DNA from: Limnochordia bacterium
Lineage (GTDB): Bacteria; Bacillota; Limnochordia; Darwinibacteriales; B1SED10-159
DNA length: 14,762 nt
Direction: 5' to 3'
Assembly: GCA_007132255.1 (NCBI GenBank)
Contig: SLOZ01000074.1
Coordinates: forward strand, 1-14,762
Part shown: positions 7,166 through 13,585 of the stretch, in pieces
How positions within the stretch are numbered: position 1 is the stretch's first letter
How the letters are laid out: each line of letters starts with the position of its first letter
Made by a program: the position numbers and the translations under genes
Notes under the pieces: generated by a model
Databases searched by the model: none
The model's input: only the letters and a program-made list of their open reading frames with translations
Told to the model about the DNA's origin: nothing

Positions 7166-8111
7166 ATAATCGACTAACCGGAAGTTCCTCAAAAATGCGC
7201 ATAATGGCCTCGGCGAACAACGGTGCCACAGAAAGCCTGGTCAGCTTGGGTATGCGCTTTTCCTCTTGCAGAAATATTGTGTCGGTCACCACAACTTCTT
7301 TGATGCAGCTGTCCTGAAGAATTTCAGCTGCAGGATCGGAGAACACGGGGTGCGTGCAGCAGGCATACACTTCAACCGCACCATCCTTCAGCAGAGCATC
7401 GGCCGCTTTCACAATCGTACCACCGGTGTCAATCATATCATCAACGAGGATCGCTGTCTTGCCTTCTACCGAACCAATGATGTTCATGACCTCGGATACA
7501 TTGGGTTTTGGGCGGCGCTTGTCCACAATGGCCAACTGGCAGTTGAGCCGGTCGGCCATCTCACGAGCCCGAGCCACCCCGCCAACATCCGGTGAGACAA
7601 CGATCTTGTCGGCAAAGTTCTTGCTCAAAAGATAGTCCGCTATGATGGGGAAAGCCCGCAGATTATCCACAGGAATATCGAAAAAGCCCTGAATCTGACC
7701 GGCATGAAGATCCATCGTTACAACTCTGTCGGCCCCGGCCGCTGTAATCAGATTCGCGACCAACTTGGCGCCAATGGGATCGCGCGGCTGCGTTTTCCGA
7801 TCCTGTCTTGCATACCCATAATAGGGAATGACGGCGCAAATCTCACGGGCTGAAGCTCGCTTCATCGCGTCAATCATGATCAAAAGCTCCATAATATGCG
7901 AATCCGTAGGGTTCTGGGTCGGCTGAATCAGAAAGACCTCATGCCCGCGAACTGTCTCTAAGACCTTCAAGCTGATTTCGCCATCCTTGAATCGAGAGAT
8001 TTCGGATTTGCCGAGTTCTTTGCCGAGATTTTTGGCAATGCTGGCCGCTAAGTCAGGATTGGCACTGCCCGTGAAGATCTTCAGCTTCTTGTTGGCGCTA
8101 TTTAGAATCAC
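7158..8111 (-). CDS. prs: Ribose-phosphate pyrophosphokinase (PRPP synthase)
   Basis: The enzyme converts ribose 5-phosphate and ATP to PRPP, the precursor of purines, pyrimidines, His and Trp. It has 317 residues, the normal class I length. Visible motifs are the N-terminal FTGSANPDLA and FKDGEISLKV, the catalytic flexible loop region YGYARQDRKTQPRDPIGAK, DLHAGQIQGFFDIPVDNL, SPDVGGVARAR, the KRRPKPN segment and the PRPP-binding loop DDMIDTGGT near residue 223. The start is GTG with GGAGG 7 nt upstream, and it overlaps the end of glmU by 14 nt, suggesting translational coupling. The product is also the effector of PurR encoded nearby. Confidence 0.98.
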   Translation of the reverse strand: MILNSANKKLKIFTGSANPDLAASIAKNLGKELGKSEISRFKDGEISLKVLETVRGHEVFLIQPTQNPTDSHIMELLIMIDAMKRASAREICAVIPYYGYARQDRKTQPRDPIGAKLVANLITAAGADRVVTMDLHAGQIQGFFDIPVDNLRAFPIIADYLLSKNFADKIVVSPDVGGVARAREMADRLNCQLAIVDKRRPKPNVSEVMNIIGSVEGKTAILVDDMIDTGGTIVKAADALLKDGAVEVYACCTHPVFSDPAAEILQDSCIKEVVVTDTIFLQEEKRIPKLTRLSVAPLFAEAIMRIFEELPVSRLFD

Positions 8112-9528
8112 CTTGAGACCTCCGTTTTGTCCAGCTTTCTTTGTTCACCTGCCGTCCGCGAGCGATACCTAAGCTTTCCGGAGGCACATCCTCTGTGATG
8201 GTCGATCCCGCAGCCACAAAAGCGTTGCGGCCAATGGTAACAGGTGCGACCAATGCTGAGTTGCTGCCGATGAATGCACCGTCTTCGATAATTGTCCGCG
8301 ATTTGGTCCGACCATCATAGTTGCAGGTTATGGTACCACAGCCAACATTGACGCCCTGACCGACGTCGGCATCACCGAGATAGATGTGGTGGGCTGCTGA
8401 AGTGTCGTTAGCCACGACAGAGTTCTTGACTTCGACAAAATCGCCAATTTTGCAGCGGTCACCAATGACGGCACCGGGTCGCAGATAGGCAAAGGGACCG
8501 ATGGTTGTCTGTGAACCGACTTGAGCTTGGATCAATACCGCCTGCTCCACGGTGGTCTCATCACCGATCACCGTCTGCTGCAGCCGTACATTAGGCCCGA
8601 TCCTGCAGCCGCTGCCGATGGTGGATCCGCCCTGAACATGGACGCCGGGATACAGCGTCGTGTCTTGGCCAATCCTGCAGTCGTCGTCAATCCAAACTTG
8701 CGAAGGATCAACCATCGTAACCCCCTGCAGCATCCAGTGTTCACGCAGACGCTGCTGAAGAATGGTTTCGGCCTGCGCCAATTGCACGCGATCATTGATA
8801 CCCATGGACTCCCGGGCATCCTCAGCCACAAAACCAACGACACTGTGGCCATCCTGGATCATGAGTGGCAGAACATCGGGCAGATAATACTCTGCCTGAA
8901 CATTATCCGTTGTGATCTTTTGGAGGTATTGAAAGAGCAAAGGTCCGTCAAAACAATATGTTCCGGTATTAATCTCGCTTATGCATTGTTCTTCGTCCGA
9001 CGCATCCTTTTGTTCAACAATACCCAATACGCGCGCCTCTGCATCACGCTTAACTCGACCATACCCCGTGGGGTCGTCCATGTGCGCAGTGATGACGGTA
9101 GCCGCAGCCCGCTGGGCACTGTGATACTCCAGCGCACCAGCCAGCGTCTCCGGTCGGAAAAGCGGCGTATCGCCATAGGTAACCAACACGGCTCCTTGAA
9201 ATTCAGCCAACACATGACGGCATTGATCCACGGCATGGCCTGTACCCAGCTGCTGCTCCTGGATCACACAAGGAATATCTGGAAGAGCGGCTTGAACCTT
9301 GTCGCTTTGATGTCCTACCACCAAATACACTTTGGTTAATCCAGCCTTGTGCACGTTGGCCACCACCCGTGCTACCATAGGCAACCCACCTAAAGGATGC
9401 AGAACCTTAGCCAACTGCGACCGCATTCTTGTACCTTGGCCAGCGGCCAAGATCACAGCGGCTGCTTCCACTGCCAAACGATCAGCCCCTTTGTCCGTTG
9501 TAGTCTCAAACAATCTAGAATTCTGCAC
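8098..9528 (-). CDS. glmU: Bifunctional UDP-GlcNAc pyrophosphorylase / GlcN-1-P acetyltransferase
   Basis: GlmU makes UDP-N-acetylglucosamine, the precursor of peptidoglycan and teichoic acids. The uridyltransferase domain has VILAAGQGTRM, KVLHPLGG, EQQLGTGHAV and VTYGDTPLF. The C-terminal left-handed beta-helix acetyltransferase has hexapeptide repeats and the signatures AYLRPGAVIG, KIGDFVEVKNS, HHIYLGDADVG and VNVGCGTITCNYDG. From the GTG at 9528 the protein is 476 aa, with about 20 extra N-terminal residues and an AGGGGA site about 11 nt upstream. An in-frame TTG at 9477 has AAAGGGG 8 nt upstream and would give 459 aa, nearer the usual 456, so that start is a serious alternative. The order glmU-prs-ctc-pth is conserved with Bacillus. 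Confidence 0.97.
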   Translation of the reverse strand: MQNSRLFETTTDKGADRLAVEAAAVILAAGQGTRMRSQLAKVLHPLGGLPMVARVVANVHKAGLTKVYLVVGHQSDKVQAALPDIPCVIQEQQLGTGHAVDQCRHVLAEFQGAVLVTYGDTPLFRPETLAGALEYHSAQRAAATVITAHMDDPTGYGRVKRDAEARVLGIVEQKDASDEEQCISEINTGTYCFDGPLLFQYLQKITTDNVQAEYYLPDVLPLMIQDGHSVVGFVAEDARESMGINDRVQLAQAETILQQRLREHWMLQGVTMVDPSQVWIDDDCRIGQDTTLYPGVHVQGGSTIGSGCRIGPNVRLQQTVIGDETTVEQAVLIQAQVGSQTTIGPFAYLRPGAVIGDRCKIGDFVEVKNSVVANDTSAAHHIYLGDADVGQGVNVGCGTITCNYDGRTKSRTIIEDGAFIGSNSALVAPVTIGRNAFVAAGSTITEDVPPESLGIARGRQVNKESWTKRRSQGDSK

Positions 9529-9567
9529 ACAGGCATGATCCCCTGCCGCAAAAAGGCAATAGTTCCG

Positions 9568-10119
9568 TTAATTCTCCGCGTCTTTATCTGGAACTCTGTT
9601 TTTCTCCAACCAACGTCGAAATACGGTCTCATCGGTTTCATTCGCTGCTGCGGGTTCTTTACCTTCCGGTACCGCACGGACTGGCTTAGGCTCCTGCCGC
9701 TTGGCTAGTTCCTCCGCCCCCAACTGCTGCCGCAATTTCGCCAGCCCTTCATGGGCCAAATTCTGCGTTAATGGCTTCGCAGTACGAACAGCCAGAGGGC
9801 TTTGCTCTTTGTTATACAGCTCTTGAATCTGCCGGCCAAAATCCCGGACGCGGCCGCGATTTCGCACTTCATTGCCGGTTATGCGCATCACAATAAAACC
9901 CTGATCATGAAGATAGAGTTCTTTGCGTTCGTCTTTCTCGATGGTCTCTTTAGCGGCGTGAACATATCCGTCCACTTCTATAGCAATGCGTCGTCCCACA
10001 AGGATATCCACTTCGTAGTGGTCGATCTGGATCCGATGCTGGTAGGGGACGTTCCGCCGCCGCAGTTCTTCGATGATCTTCAGTTCACTGGCCATGCCAG
10101 GAGCTAATTCCCTATCCAT
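9568..10119 (-). CDS. DUF559-type (Vsr-like nuclease fold) protein
   Basis: This is a 183-residue protein whose first ~105 residues resemble DUF559, a domain of the PD-(D/E)XK / very-short-patch-repair endonuclease fold. The pattern visible is E12 in the first helix, YEVDILVG with D38, then IAIEVDGYVH with E48, D50 and H54, followed by KDERKELYLHDQGFIVMRIT and N-E-V. The E-V-D triad and following His match DUF559/Vsr rather than a canonical E-x-K site; the substrate is unknown. Residues ~106-183 are a charged, Pro/Ala-rich, probably disordered tail ending in a possible short helix (ETVFRRWLEKNR). The ATG has GAGGTG 4 nt upstream. It lies 20 nt after the tRNA terminator and ahead of glmU, where Bacillus has yabJ and spoVG. 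Nuclease activity is inferred, not shown. Confidence 0.75.
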   Translation of the reverse strand: MDRELAPGMASELKIIEELRRRNVPYQHRIQIDHYEVDILVGRRIAIEVDGYVHAAKETIEKDERKELYLHDQGFIVMRITGNEVRNRGRVRDFGRQIQELYNKEQSPLAVRTAKPLTQNLAHEGLAKLRQQLGAEELAKRQEPKPVRAVPEGKEPAAANETDETVFRRWLEKNRVPDKDAEN

Positions 10120-10139
10120 GGTACACCTCAGAACATGTT

Positions 10140-10165
10140 AAAAAAACCTCGCCGGTTGACGAGGT
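10140..10165 (-). terminator. Intrinsic terminator of the tRNA-Gln operon
   Basis: On the minus strand ACCTCG and CGAGGT form a 6-bp stem with an 8-nt loop, followed by a run of about seven T. It lies 11 nt beyond the CCA end of tRNA-Gln(TTG). It is also the first terminator visible downstream of purR. Confidence 0.88.
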
Positions 10166-10176
10166 GTTGAGAGCGA

Positions 10177-10251
10177 TGGCTGGGGTGCCAGGATTCGAAC
10201 CTGGGAATGCAGGAGTCAAAGTCCTGTGCCTTACCGCTTGGCGACACCCCA
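10177..10251 (-). tRNA. tRNA-Gln (anticodon TTG)
   Basis: A full cloverleaf can be drawn. Acceptor arms are TGGGGTG/CACCCCA with discriminator G and an encoded CCA; the D arm is GCCAAGCGGTAAGGC; the anticodon stem CAGGA/TCCTG has loop CTTTGAC (anticodon TTG, reads CAA); the variable loop has 5 nt; the T arm is CCAGG-TTCGAAT-CCTGG. The first pair is U1-A72, the known recognition feature of bacterial tRNA-Gln amidated by GatCAB, which suggests indirect glutaminylation. Confidence 0.97.
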
Positions 10252-10287
10252 ACAATAGAGATGGATAAAAATGGCTAAGCAAAAAAA

Positions 10288-10361
10288 TGGCTGGGGTGCC
10301 AGGATTCGAACCTGGGATGCAAGGGTCAGAGCCTTGTGCCTTACCGCTTGGCGACACCCCA
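10288..10361 (-). tRNA. tRNA-Gln (anticodon CTG)
   Basis: This is a second complete cloverleaf, identical to its neighbour in acceptor, D and T arms and also with encoded CCA. The anticodon stem is CAAGG/CCTTG with loop CTCTGAC (anticodon CTG, reads CAG) and the variable loop has 4 nt. It is first in the two-gene tRNA transcript; 36 nt separate the two tRNAs. The mature 5' end would be about 6 nt from the predicted transcription start. Confidence 0.97.
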
Positions 10362-10373
10362 TTAACAAACACC

Positions 10374-10402
10374 AGTATAGCAGACTTAAACTAAGTCGTC
10401 AA
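10374..10402 (-). promoter_or_regulatory. Sigma-A promoter of the tRNA-Gln pair
   Basis: On the minus strand TTGACG (10397-10402), a 17-nt spacer and TATACT (10374-10379), 5/6 matches at each box. The -35 box and most of the spacer lie inside the last codons of purR, whose stop codon is at 10386-10388. No terminator separates purR from the tRNAs. Confidence 0.85.
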
Positions 10403-11222
10403 CATCTCTTTGCTGCTCGATCCAGCGGGATGGCTGCACCCGCAGCCGGCGATGTTCCTCATCCACGTCTTCCACCTGGATCAATGAGATATGATCCTGT
10501 ATCTGTTTCTTCTGCGGCTCTAGGGTCTCGATGAGCACAGCCTTGCCCACCACTGTGCAGTCAAATTCACCCATCAGATTCGTCAATCCCCTCAGCGTAC
10601 CGCCGGCCCGCATAAAGTCATCCATGAGGAGCACGCGTGACCCAGCAGGCAGATCGCGACGCCCCAACGACATCGTCTCCAATCGTCGCGACGAACCTGA
10701 CTCATAGTTCACAGTCAGTACAGAGCCTTCCGTGGGTCGGCTGCTTCGCCGAGCCACAACTAGCGGAACATTCAACGATCGAGCTGTCATCAAGGCTATG
10801 GGGATACCAGCGGTCTCGATGGTCACCACGTATTGTGGTTCTTCGGGAGCGAAGCGGACCGCAAAGATTTCACCGATCTCGGCTAAGGCCGCCGGCGAGG
10901 CCGCCAAATCATTCAAGTAGATAAAACCACCCGGCAAAATGCGCTTGGGTTCGGCCAGCTTGGTACACAGAGCATCCACACGCTGCCACAGTTGGCGTCC
11001 GGAAAGACAAGGGATATAGCGGACTCCGCCGGCCGCACCAGATATGGTTTCAACGCGGCCTACCCTTAGTTCGTGGAATGTTTGGCGAATCAATGTCAAA
11101 TCCTCACTGATCGTCGACTTGGCTGCAGAAAACTGCTCGGCAAAGTCGCTCAGCGAAAACACATGATGCGGTCGCTCGACCAAGATTTTGGTGATGGCTG
11201 CTATCCTTTGACTTCTTCGCAT
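10386..11222 (-). CDS. purR: Purine operon repressor PurR
   Basis: PurR of Gram-positive bacteria represses purine synthesis and transport genes; PRPP binding relieves repression. The 278 residues consist of an N-terminal winged helix (about 1-72; FSLSDFAEQFSAAKSTISED is the recognition-helix part) and a phosphoribosyltransferase-fold domain. This domain carries the PRPP loop VLLMDDFMRAGGT, with the two acidic residues at 201-202. Length and layout match Bacillus PurR (285 aa). The ATG has GGGAGGAG upstream, and the gene overlaps the preceding nucleotidyltransferase gene by 22 nt, so the two are translationally linked. No convincing PurBox pair was found near its own promoter region. Confidence 0.96.
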   Translation of the reverse strand: MRRSQRIAAITKILVERPHHVFSLSDFAEQFSAAKSTISEDLTLIRQTFHELRVGRVETISGAAGGVRYIPCLSGRQLWQRVDALCTKLAEPKRILPGGFIYLNDLAASPAALAEIGEIFAVRFAPEEPQYVVTIETAGIPIALMTARSLNVPLVVARRSSRPTEGSVLTVNYESGSSRRLETMSLGRRDLPAGSRVLLMDDFMRAGGTLRGLTNLMGEFDCTVVGKAVLIETLEPQKKQIQDHISLIQVEDVDEEHRRLRVQPSRWIEQQRDVDDLV

Positions 11223-11998
11223 GACGCATTCTCCTCCCGACCCTTGGCATCTGCAGCCAACTGATCACATGCCAGGTGCCAATCCGTGGGCTTATCCACA
11301 TCTGTTCCAATCTCTGGATAAGGCGACACAATCGTCTTGCCTACCACATCCACCATTTTTTTGACCCTGTGCTCGATATCCTTCAGTGTCAATCGTTTGA
11401 ACAAGGCGCGCAGGATAAAGATGGGCCCAAGTAGACGGAACATTTCCCAAGGCTTCTTCCGGGAGTTTACGATCTTTTCCACAGTGGGTTGACAGCGAAT
11501 GACAGCTTCCGGAGACACCATCATAATGTTGCCACCAGTGAAGGTACCGTCCTTGATCGCAAAATATGTACGCTGAACACCCGGGAAGCGTTCTTCATTG
11601 GCCTCCTTGCTCACAACAGGATAATAGATGTCCGCTTCCCGATCGCCGCAGCGTTGGAGAAAGTCTTCCAAAGCACCCCGATGGATGAAGGGAATATCGG
11701 CCGTGACCAACAGGATTCGTTTCCTGTCACGGAAATGCCGAACTCCGCGCATGATGTTCTCAATGTAGGTGTCTCCAGCAAGAACCAGTTCCATGTCCGG
11801 GTCCAGGATGGGCCGCAGCTCCTCAGGCCCAACAACCCCGATCCTATCGATATCCGGCGTCGAACGCAGCGCTTGAAACACGTACTCCACCATGGGCCGA
11901 CCTTGGATGGGAATCAACGCTTCGTGAGGAGTGTCGCTGACTTCCATGAGCTTTCCATTGTTACGAGCTCCAGCTAAGACAATCACGTCGGTCTTCAT
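11201..11998 (-). CDS. MobA-like nucleotidyltransferase family protein
   Basis: This is a 265-residue GT-A-fold NTP transferase of unknown substrate. The N-terminus VIVLAGARNNGKL corresponds to the nucleotide-binding LAGG-x-GxRM loop but is altered, followed by HEALIPIQGRPMVEYV. The metal-binding Asp is D101 in LLVTADIPFI. A TGGNIMMVSPE segment and a C-terminal EIGTDVDKPTD follow, both typical of MobA-like and related sugar-phosphate or molybdopterin nucleotidyltransferases. The middle (about 180-235) is helical and basic and would define the specific substrate. It starts at an ATG sharing one base with the ispE stop (TGATG), with AGGAGG 7 nt upstream, and overlaps purR. Genes of this kind are often found between ispE and purR in Clostridia; the role is unknown. 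Confidence 0.85.
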   Translation of the reverse strand: MKTDVIVLAGARNNGKLMEVSDTPHEALIPIQGRPMVEYVFQALRSTPDIDRIGVVGPEELRPILDPDMELVLAGDTYIENIMRGVRHFRDRKRILLVTADIPFIHRGALEDFLQRCGDREADIYYPVVSKEANEERFPGVQRTYFAIKDGTFTGGNIMMVSPEAVIRCQPTVEKIVNSRKKPWEMFRLLGPIFILRALFKRLTLKDIEHRVKKMVDVVGKTIVSPYPEIGTDVDKPTDWHLACDQLAADAKGREENASCEEVKG

Positions 11999-12888
11999 CA
12001 GCAGCCTCCTATGTTCTCGTCAATGATGGCCACACCACGATGGTGAAGGCGGGACCGGTATACCTGGCCCAAGTGGTGTATTTCATCCCACGCACGTTGG
12101 GCGCGTTCTTCATCGGTAAAAATCCCGAACACCGTTGGTCCGCTTCCGGACATGAGCTGTGCGGCGGCACCATGCTGGCGCCAGGCATCCTTCCACCACT
12201 GGCATTGAGGAATCTTGTCCAGCGTCACTGACTCGAGGGCATTACCCAAGTGGTCTAGGGCCAAGTCCGGGTGGTTTTGTCGCAGTTCGTGCAAAAAAAT
12301 TCCTGTAAAATGATTGCCAAAGCAATCCGGAACTAAGGCCCGGTACACTTCCTGGGTTGAAACAGCAGCATCGGGTTTAGCCAATAGCAGTCGATACCGC
12401 GGCATGGCCGGAAGCGATGTCAAACGTTCTCCGATTCCTTCCGCTAACCATGTACCGCCCTCAATGCAGAATGGCACATCAGCGCCAAGCTGGGCACCGA
12501 CGACCCGGAGCTGGCGAACACTCAGAGGATGCTCGTAGTAATGATTGAGCGCCACCAAAACCGCTGCGGCATCTGCACTGCCACCACCTAAGCCTGCAGA
12601 CGACGGGATTCGCTTGATAAGCGTAATCCGAACATTGGGCTGCCGAGCGATCTCAGAAAAAAACGCACGAGCGGCCTGCCAAGCAATGTTGCGTGAGTCT
12701 TGGGGAACTGCTTCATCGCCGCGAACGACGAGGGAAATGCCCTGCGCTCCCATATCCAGCTGGATGTCGTCATGGAGGTCTATGGACTGCATCACGCTGG
12801 CCAACTCATGGTAGCCGTCGGGCCGGCGACCGAGAATATCTAATGTCAAGTTGATCTTTGCATAGGCTGCCGCCCGAACTACTCCCAT
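11998..12888 (-). CDS. ispE: 4-diphosphocytidyl-2-C-methyl-D-erythritol kinase
   Basis: IspE phosphorylates CDP-methylerythritol in the non-mevalonate (MEP) isoprenoid pathway. It is a GHMP kinase, and from the chosen ATG it has 296 residues. The opening AAAYAKINLTLDILGRRPDGYHE contains catalytic K11. The ATP loop is PSSAGLGGGSADAAAV (95-110) and the catalytic Asp is D137 in LGADVPFCIEGG. An in-frame ATG 30 nt upstream (12918) would add 10 residues not seen in the family; the AGGTGAG site just before the ATG at 12888 and the family start both favour the shorter form. It heads the operon ispE-nucleotidyltransferase-purR, with a promoter just after the veg terminator. Confidence 0.96.
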   Translation of the reverse strand: MGVVRAAAYAKINLTLDILGRRPDGYHELASVMQSIDLHDDIQLDMGAQGISLVVRGDEAVPQDSRNIAWQAARAFFSEIARQPNVRITLIKRIPSSAGLGGGSADAAAVLVALNHYYEHPLSVRQLRVVGAQLGADVPFCIEGGTWLAEGIGERLTSLPAMPRYRLLLAKPDAAVSTQEVYRALVPDCFGNHFTGIFLHELRQNHPDLALDHLGNALESVTLDKIPQCQWWKDAWRQHGAAAQLMSGSGPTVFGIFTDEERAQRAWDEIHHLGQVYRSRLHHRGVAIIDENIGGC

Positions 12889-12980
12889 CTTCTCACCTCG
12901 TGTACCAATATTCCCCATGAGGGCCGAGGTTTCCTGCCCCTAGGTCCGGTTTCGTTCGCCACGGCGCTGTAATCCCCTGC

Positions 12981-13009
12981 ATTCTAACGCATTCGCCAAC
13001 AAACGTAAA
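12981..13009 (-). promoter_or_regulatory. Probable promoter of ispE-purR operon
   Basis: On the minus strand TTTACG (13004-13009), a 17-nt spacer and TAGAAT (12981-12986), 4/6 and 5/6 matches. It begins immediately after the veg terminator T run, giving a leader of about 85 nt to the ispE start. The leader has one imperfect hairpin but no recognised riboswitch. Confidence 0.55.
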
Positions 13010-13035
13010 AAAATAACCCAGATATCTGGGTTATT
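13005..13035 (-). terminator. Intrinsic terminator after veg
   Basis: A perfect 24-nt palindrome (13012-13035; arms AATAACCCAGAT/ATCTGGGTTATT) is followed on the minus strand by a run of T. The veg stop codon (13031-13033) lies within the 5' arm. The plus strand lacks an equivalent T run, so it acts on veg only. Confidence 0.88.
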
Positions 13036-13291
13036 CTGTCATACCTATTCTATGGTTATCTACACTCAGTTCAACCGTTTCTGTGAGGACATCGGCGTAG
13101 GAGTATGACATGCGTTCCACCGCATTGGACGTATCCAACTTAACCACGAATACCTTAGGATACGTACTCTCCAGGACGCCCTCGGCCTCTACAACCTTCT
13201 TACGGCCCTTGTTGGCTCTAAGCTTGACCCGCTTGCCTATGCAGGCATCCAGGTCCAGTTTGATCTGTTCCAAAACGTTCGTGTTGATCAT
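13031..13291 (-). CDS. veg: Veg family protein
   Basis: This is an 86-residue small protein, the same length as Bacillus subtilis Veg. It shows the family pattern CIGKRVKLRANKGRKKVVEAEG, then LESTYPKVFVVKL and SYSYADVLTETVEL. Veg is a short beta-rich protein, reported to stimulate biofilm formation in Bacillus by countering the repressor SinR; the general role is unclear. The GTG at 13309 would add six residues, but the AAGGTGGAGG site immediately before the ATG at 13291 and the family start favour the latter. The gene is monocistronic, with two strong promoters and a terminator. It precedes ispE as in Bacillus but without sspF. Confidence 0.95.
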   Translation of the reverse strand: MINTNVLEQIKLDLDACIGKRVKLRANKGRKKVVEAEGVLESTYPKVFVVKLDTSNAVERMSYSYADVLTETVELSVDNHRIGMTE

Positions 13292-13325
13292 GGACCTCCA
13301 CCTTCCCACTCATTTTGTCCTTTTC

Positions 13326-13354
13326 AGTATAACATAGTTATCCACAGAAGTCAA
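13326..13354 (-). promoter_or_regulatory. Proximal sigma-A promoter of veg
   Basis: On the minus strand TTGACT (13349-13354), 17-nt spacer, TATACT (13326-13331), 5/6 at each box. The leader would be about 30 nt. The spacer contains a perfect DnaA box. Confidence 0.87.
13338..13346 (+). promoter_or_regulatory. DnaA box inside veg promoter spacer
   Basis: The plus strand reads TTATCCACA, the exact consensus DnaA binding site, lying wholly between the -35 and -10 boxes of the proximal veg promoter. Binding there would be expected to hinder polymerase. A chance 9-mer is possible; no cluster of boxes surrounds it. Confidence 0.5.
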
Positions 13355-13363
13355 AAAACATAT

Positions 13364-13392
13364 ATTTTATCAACTAGAAACGCCGTTGTCAA
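13364..13392 (-). promoter_or_regulatory. Distal sigma-A promoter of veg
   Basis: On the minus strand TTGACA (13387-13392), 17-nt spacer, TAAAAT (13364-13369): 6/6 and 5/6. It lies 38 bp upstream of the proximal promoter in the same direction, making a tandem pair. Confidence 0.8.
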
Positions 13393-13585
13393 GGGAATAA
13401 GCCAAAATAATTTGAGAACGCCCCCAAAATTGAGTCGAAAACGTTAATTCTACCGCCCTGAGCTTTGCGGTGGGATTTGGTTTTTAAGATACCAGAACTT
13501 CACAAAGTTTTCTTTTTGTTTACAGATATGCTGCCGGATTCCCGAGATTTTTTTTGCCTGGCTCCGTCAACGTTCTGTGGCGCAG
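13393..13585. other. Non-coding stretch upstream of veg
   Basis: This is most of the 353-bp gap between the solute-binding protein gene and veg. It is A/T-rich with no supported ORF on either strand. It holds one 7-bp hairpin (arms CTACCGC 13450-13456 and GCGGTGG 13467-13473) and poly-T/A runs, but no recognised riboswitch or further promoter. Confidence 0.5.

Noticed and set aside
8521..9339. 272-codon open frame on the plus strand
   Set aside because: It lies wholly antisense to glmU, has no ribosome binding site or family resemblance, and glmU motifs on the other strand are unambiguous.
10177..10361. Near-identical repeated blocks suggesting a repeat or CRISPR-like array
   Set aside because: The repeats are the two tRNA-Gln genes and fold as complete cloverleaves.
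12118..12134. PurBox-like ATCCCGAACAC in ispE
   Set aside because: It is a single half-site inside coding sequence, without the inverted partner expected for PurR control.
13338..13346. Replication origin signal
   Set aside because: Only one intergenic DnaA box is present, with no cluster, A+T unwinding element, or dnaA/dnaN neighbours.
13440..13490. Minus-strand GCAAAGCTCAGGGC segment resembling the core of a cyclic-di-GMP-I riboswitch
   Set aside because: The paired GCAAACC/tetraloop arm and the second stem of that riboswitch cannot be built from the flanks, and no gene follows in the right position.
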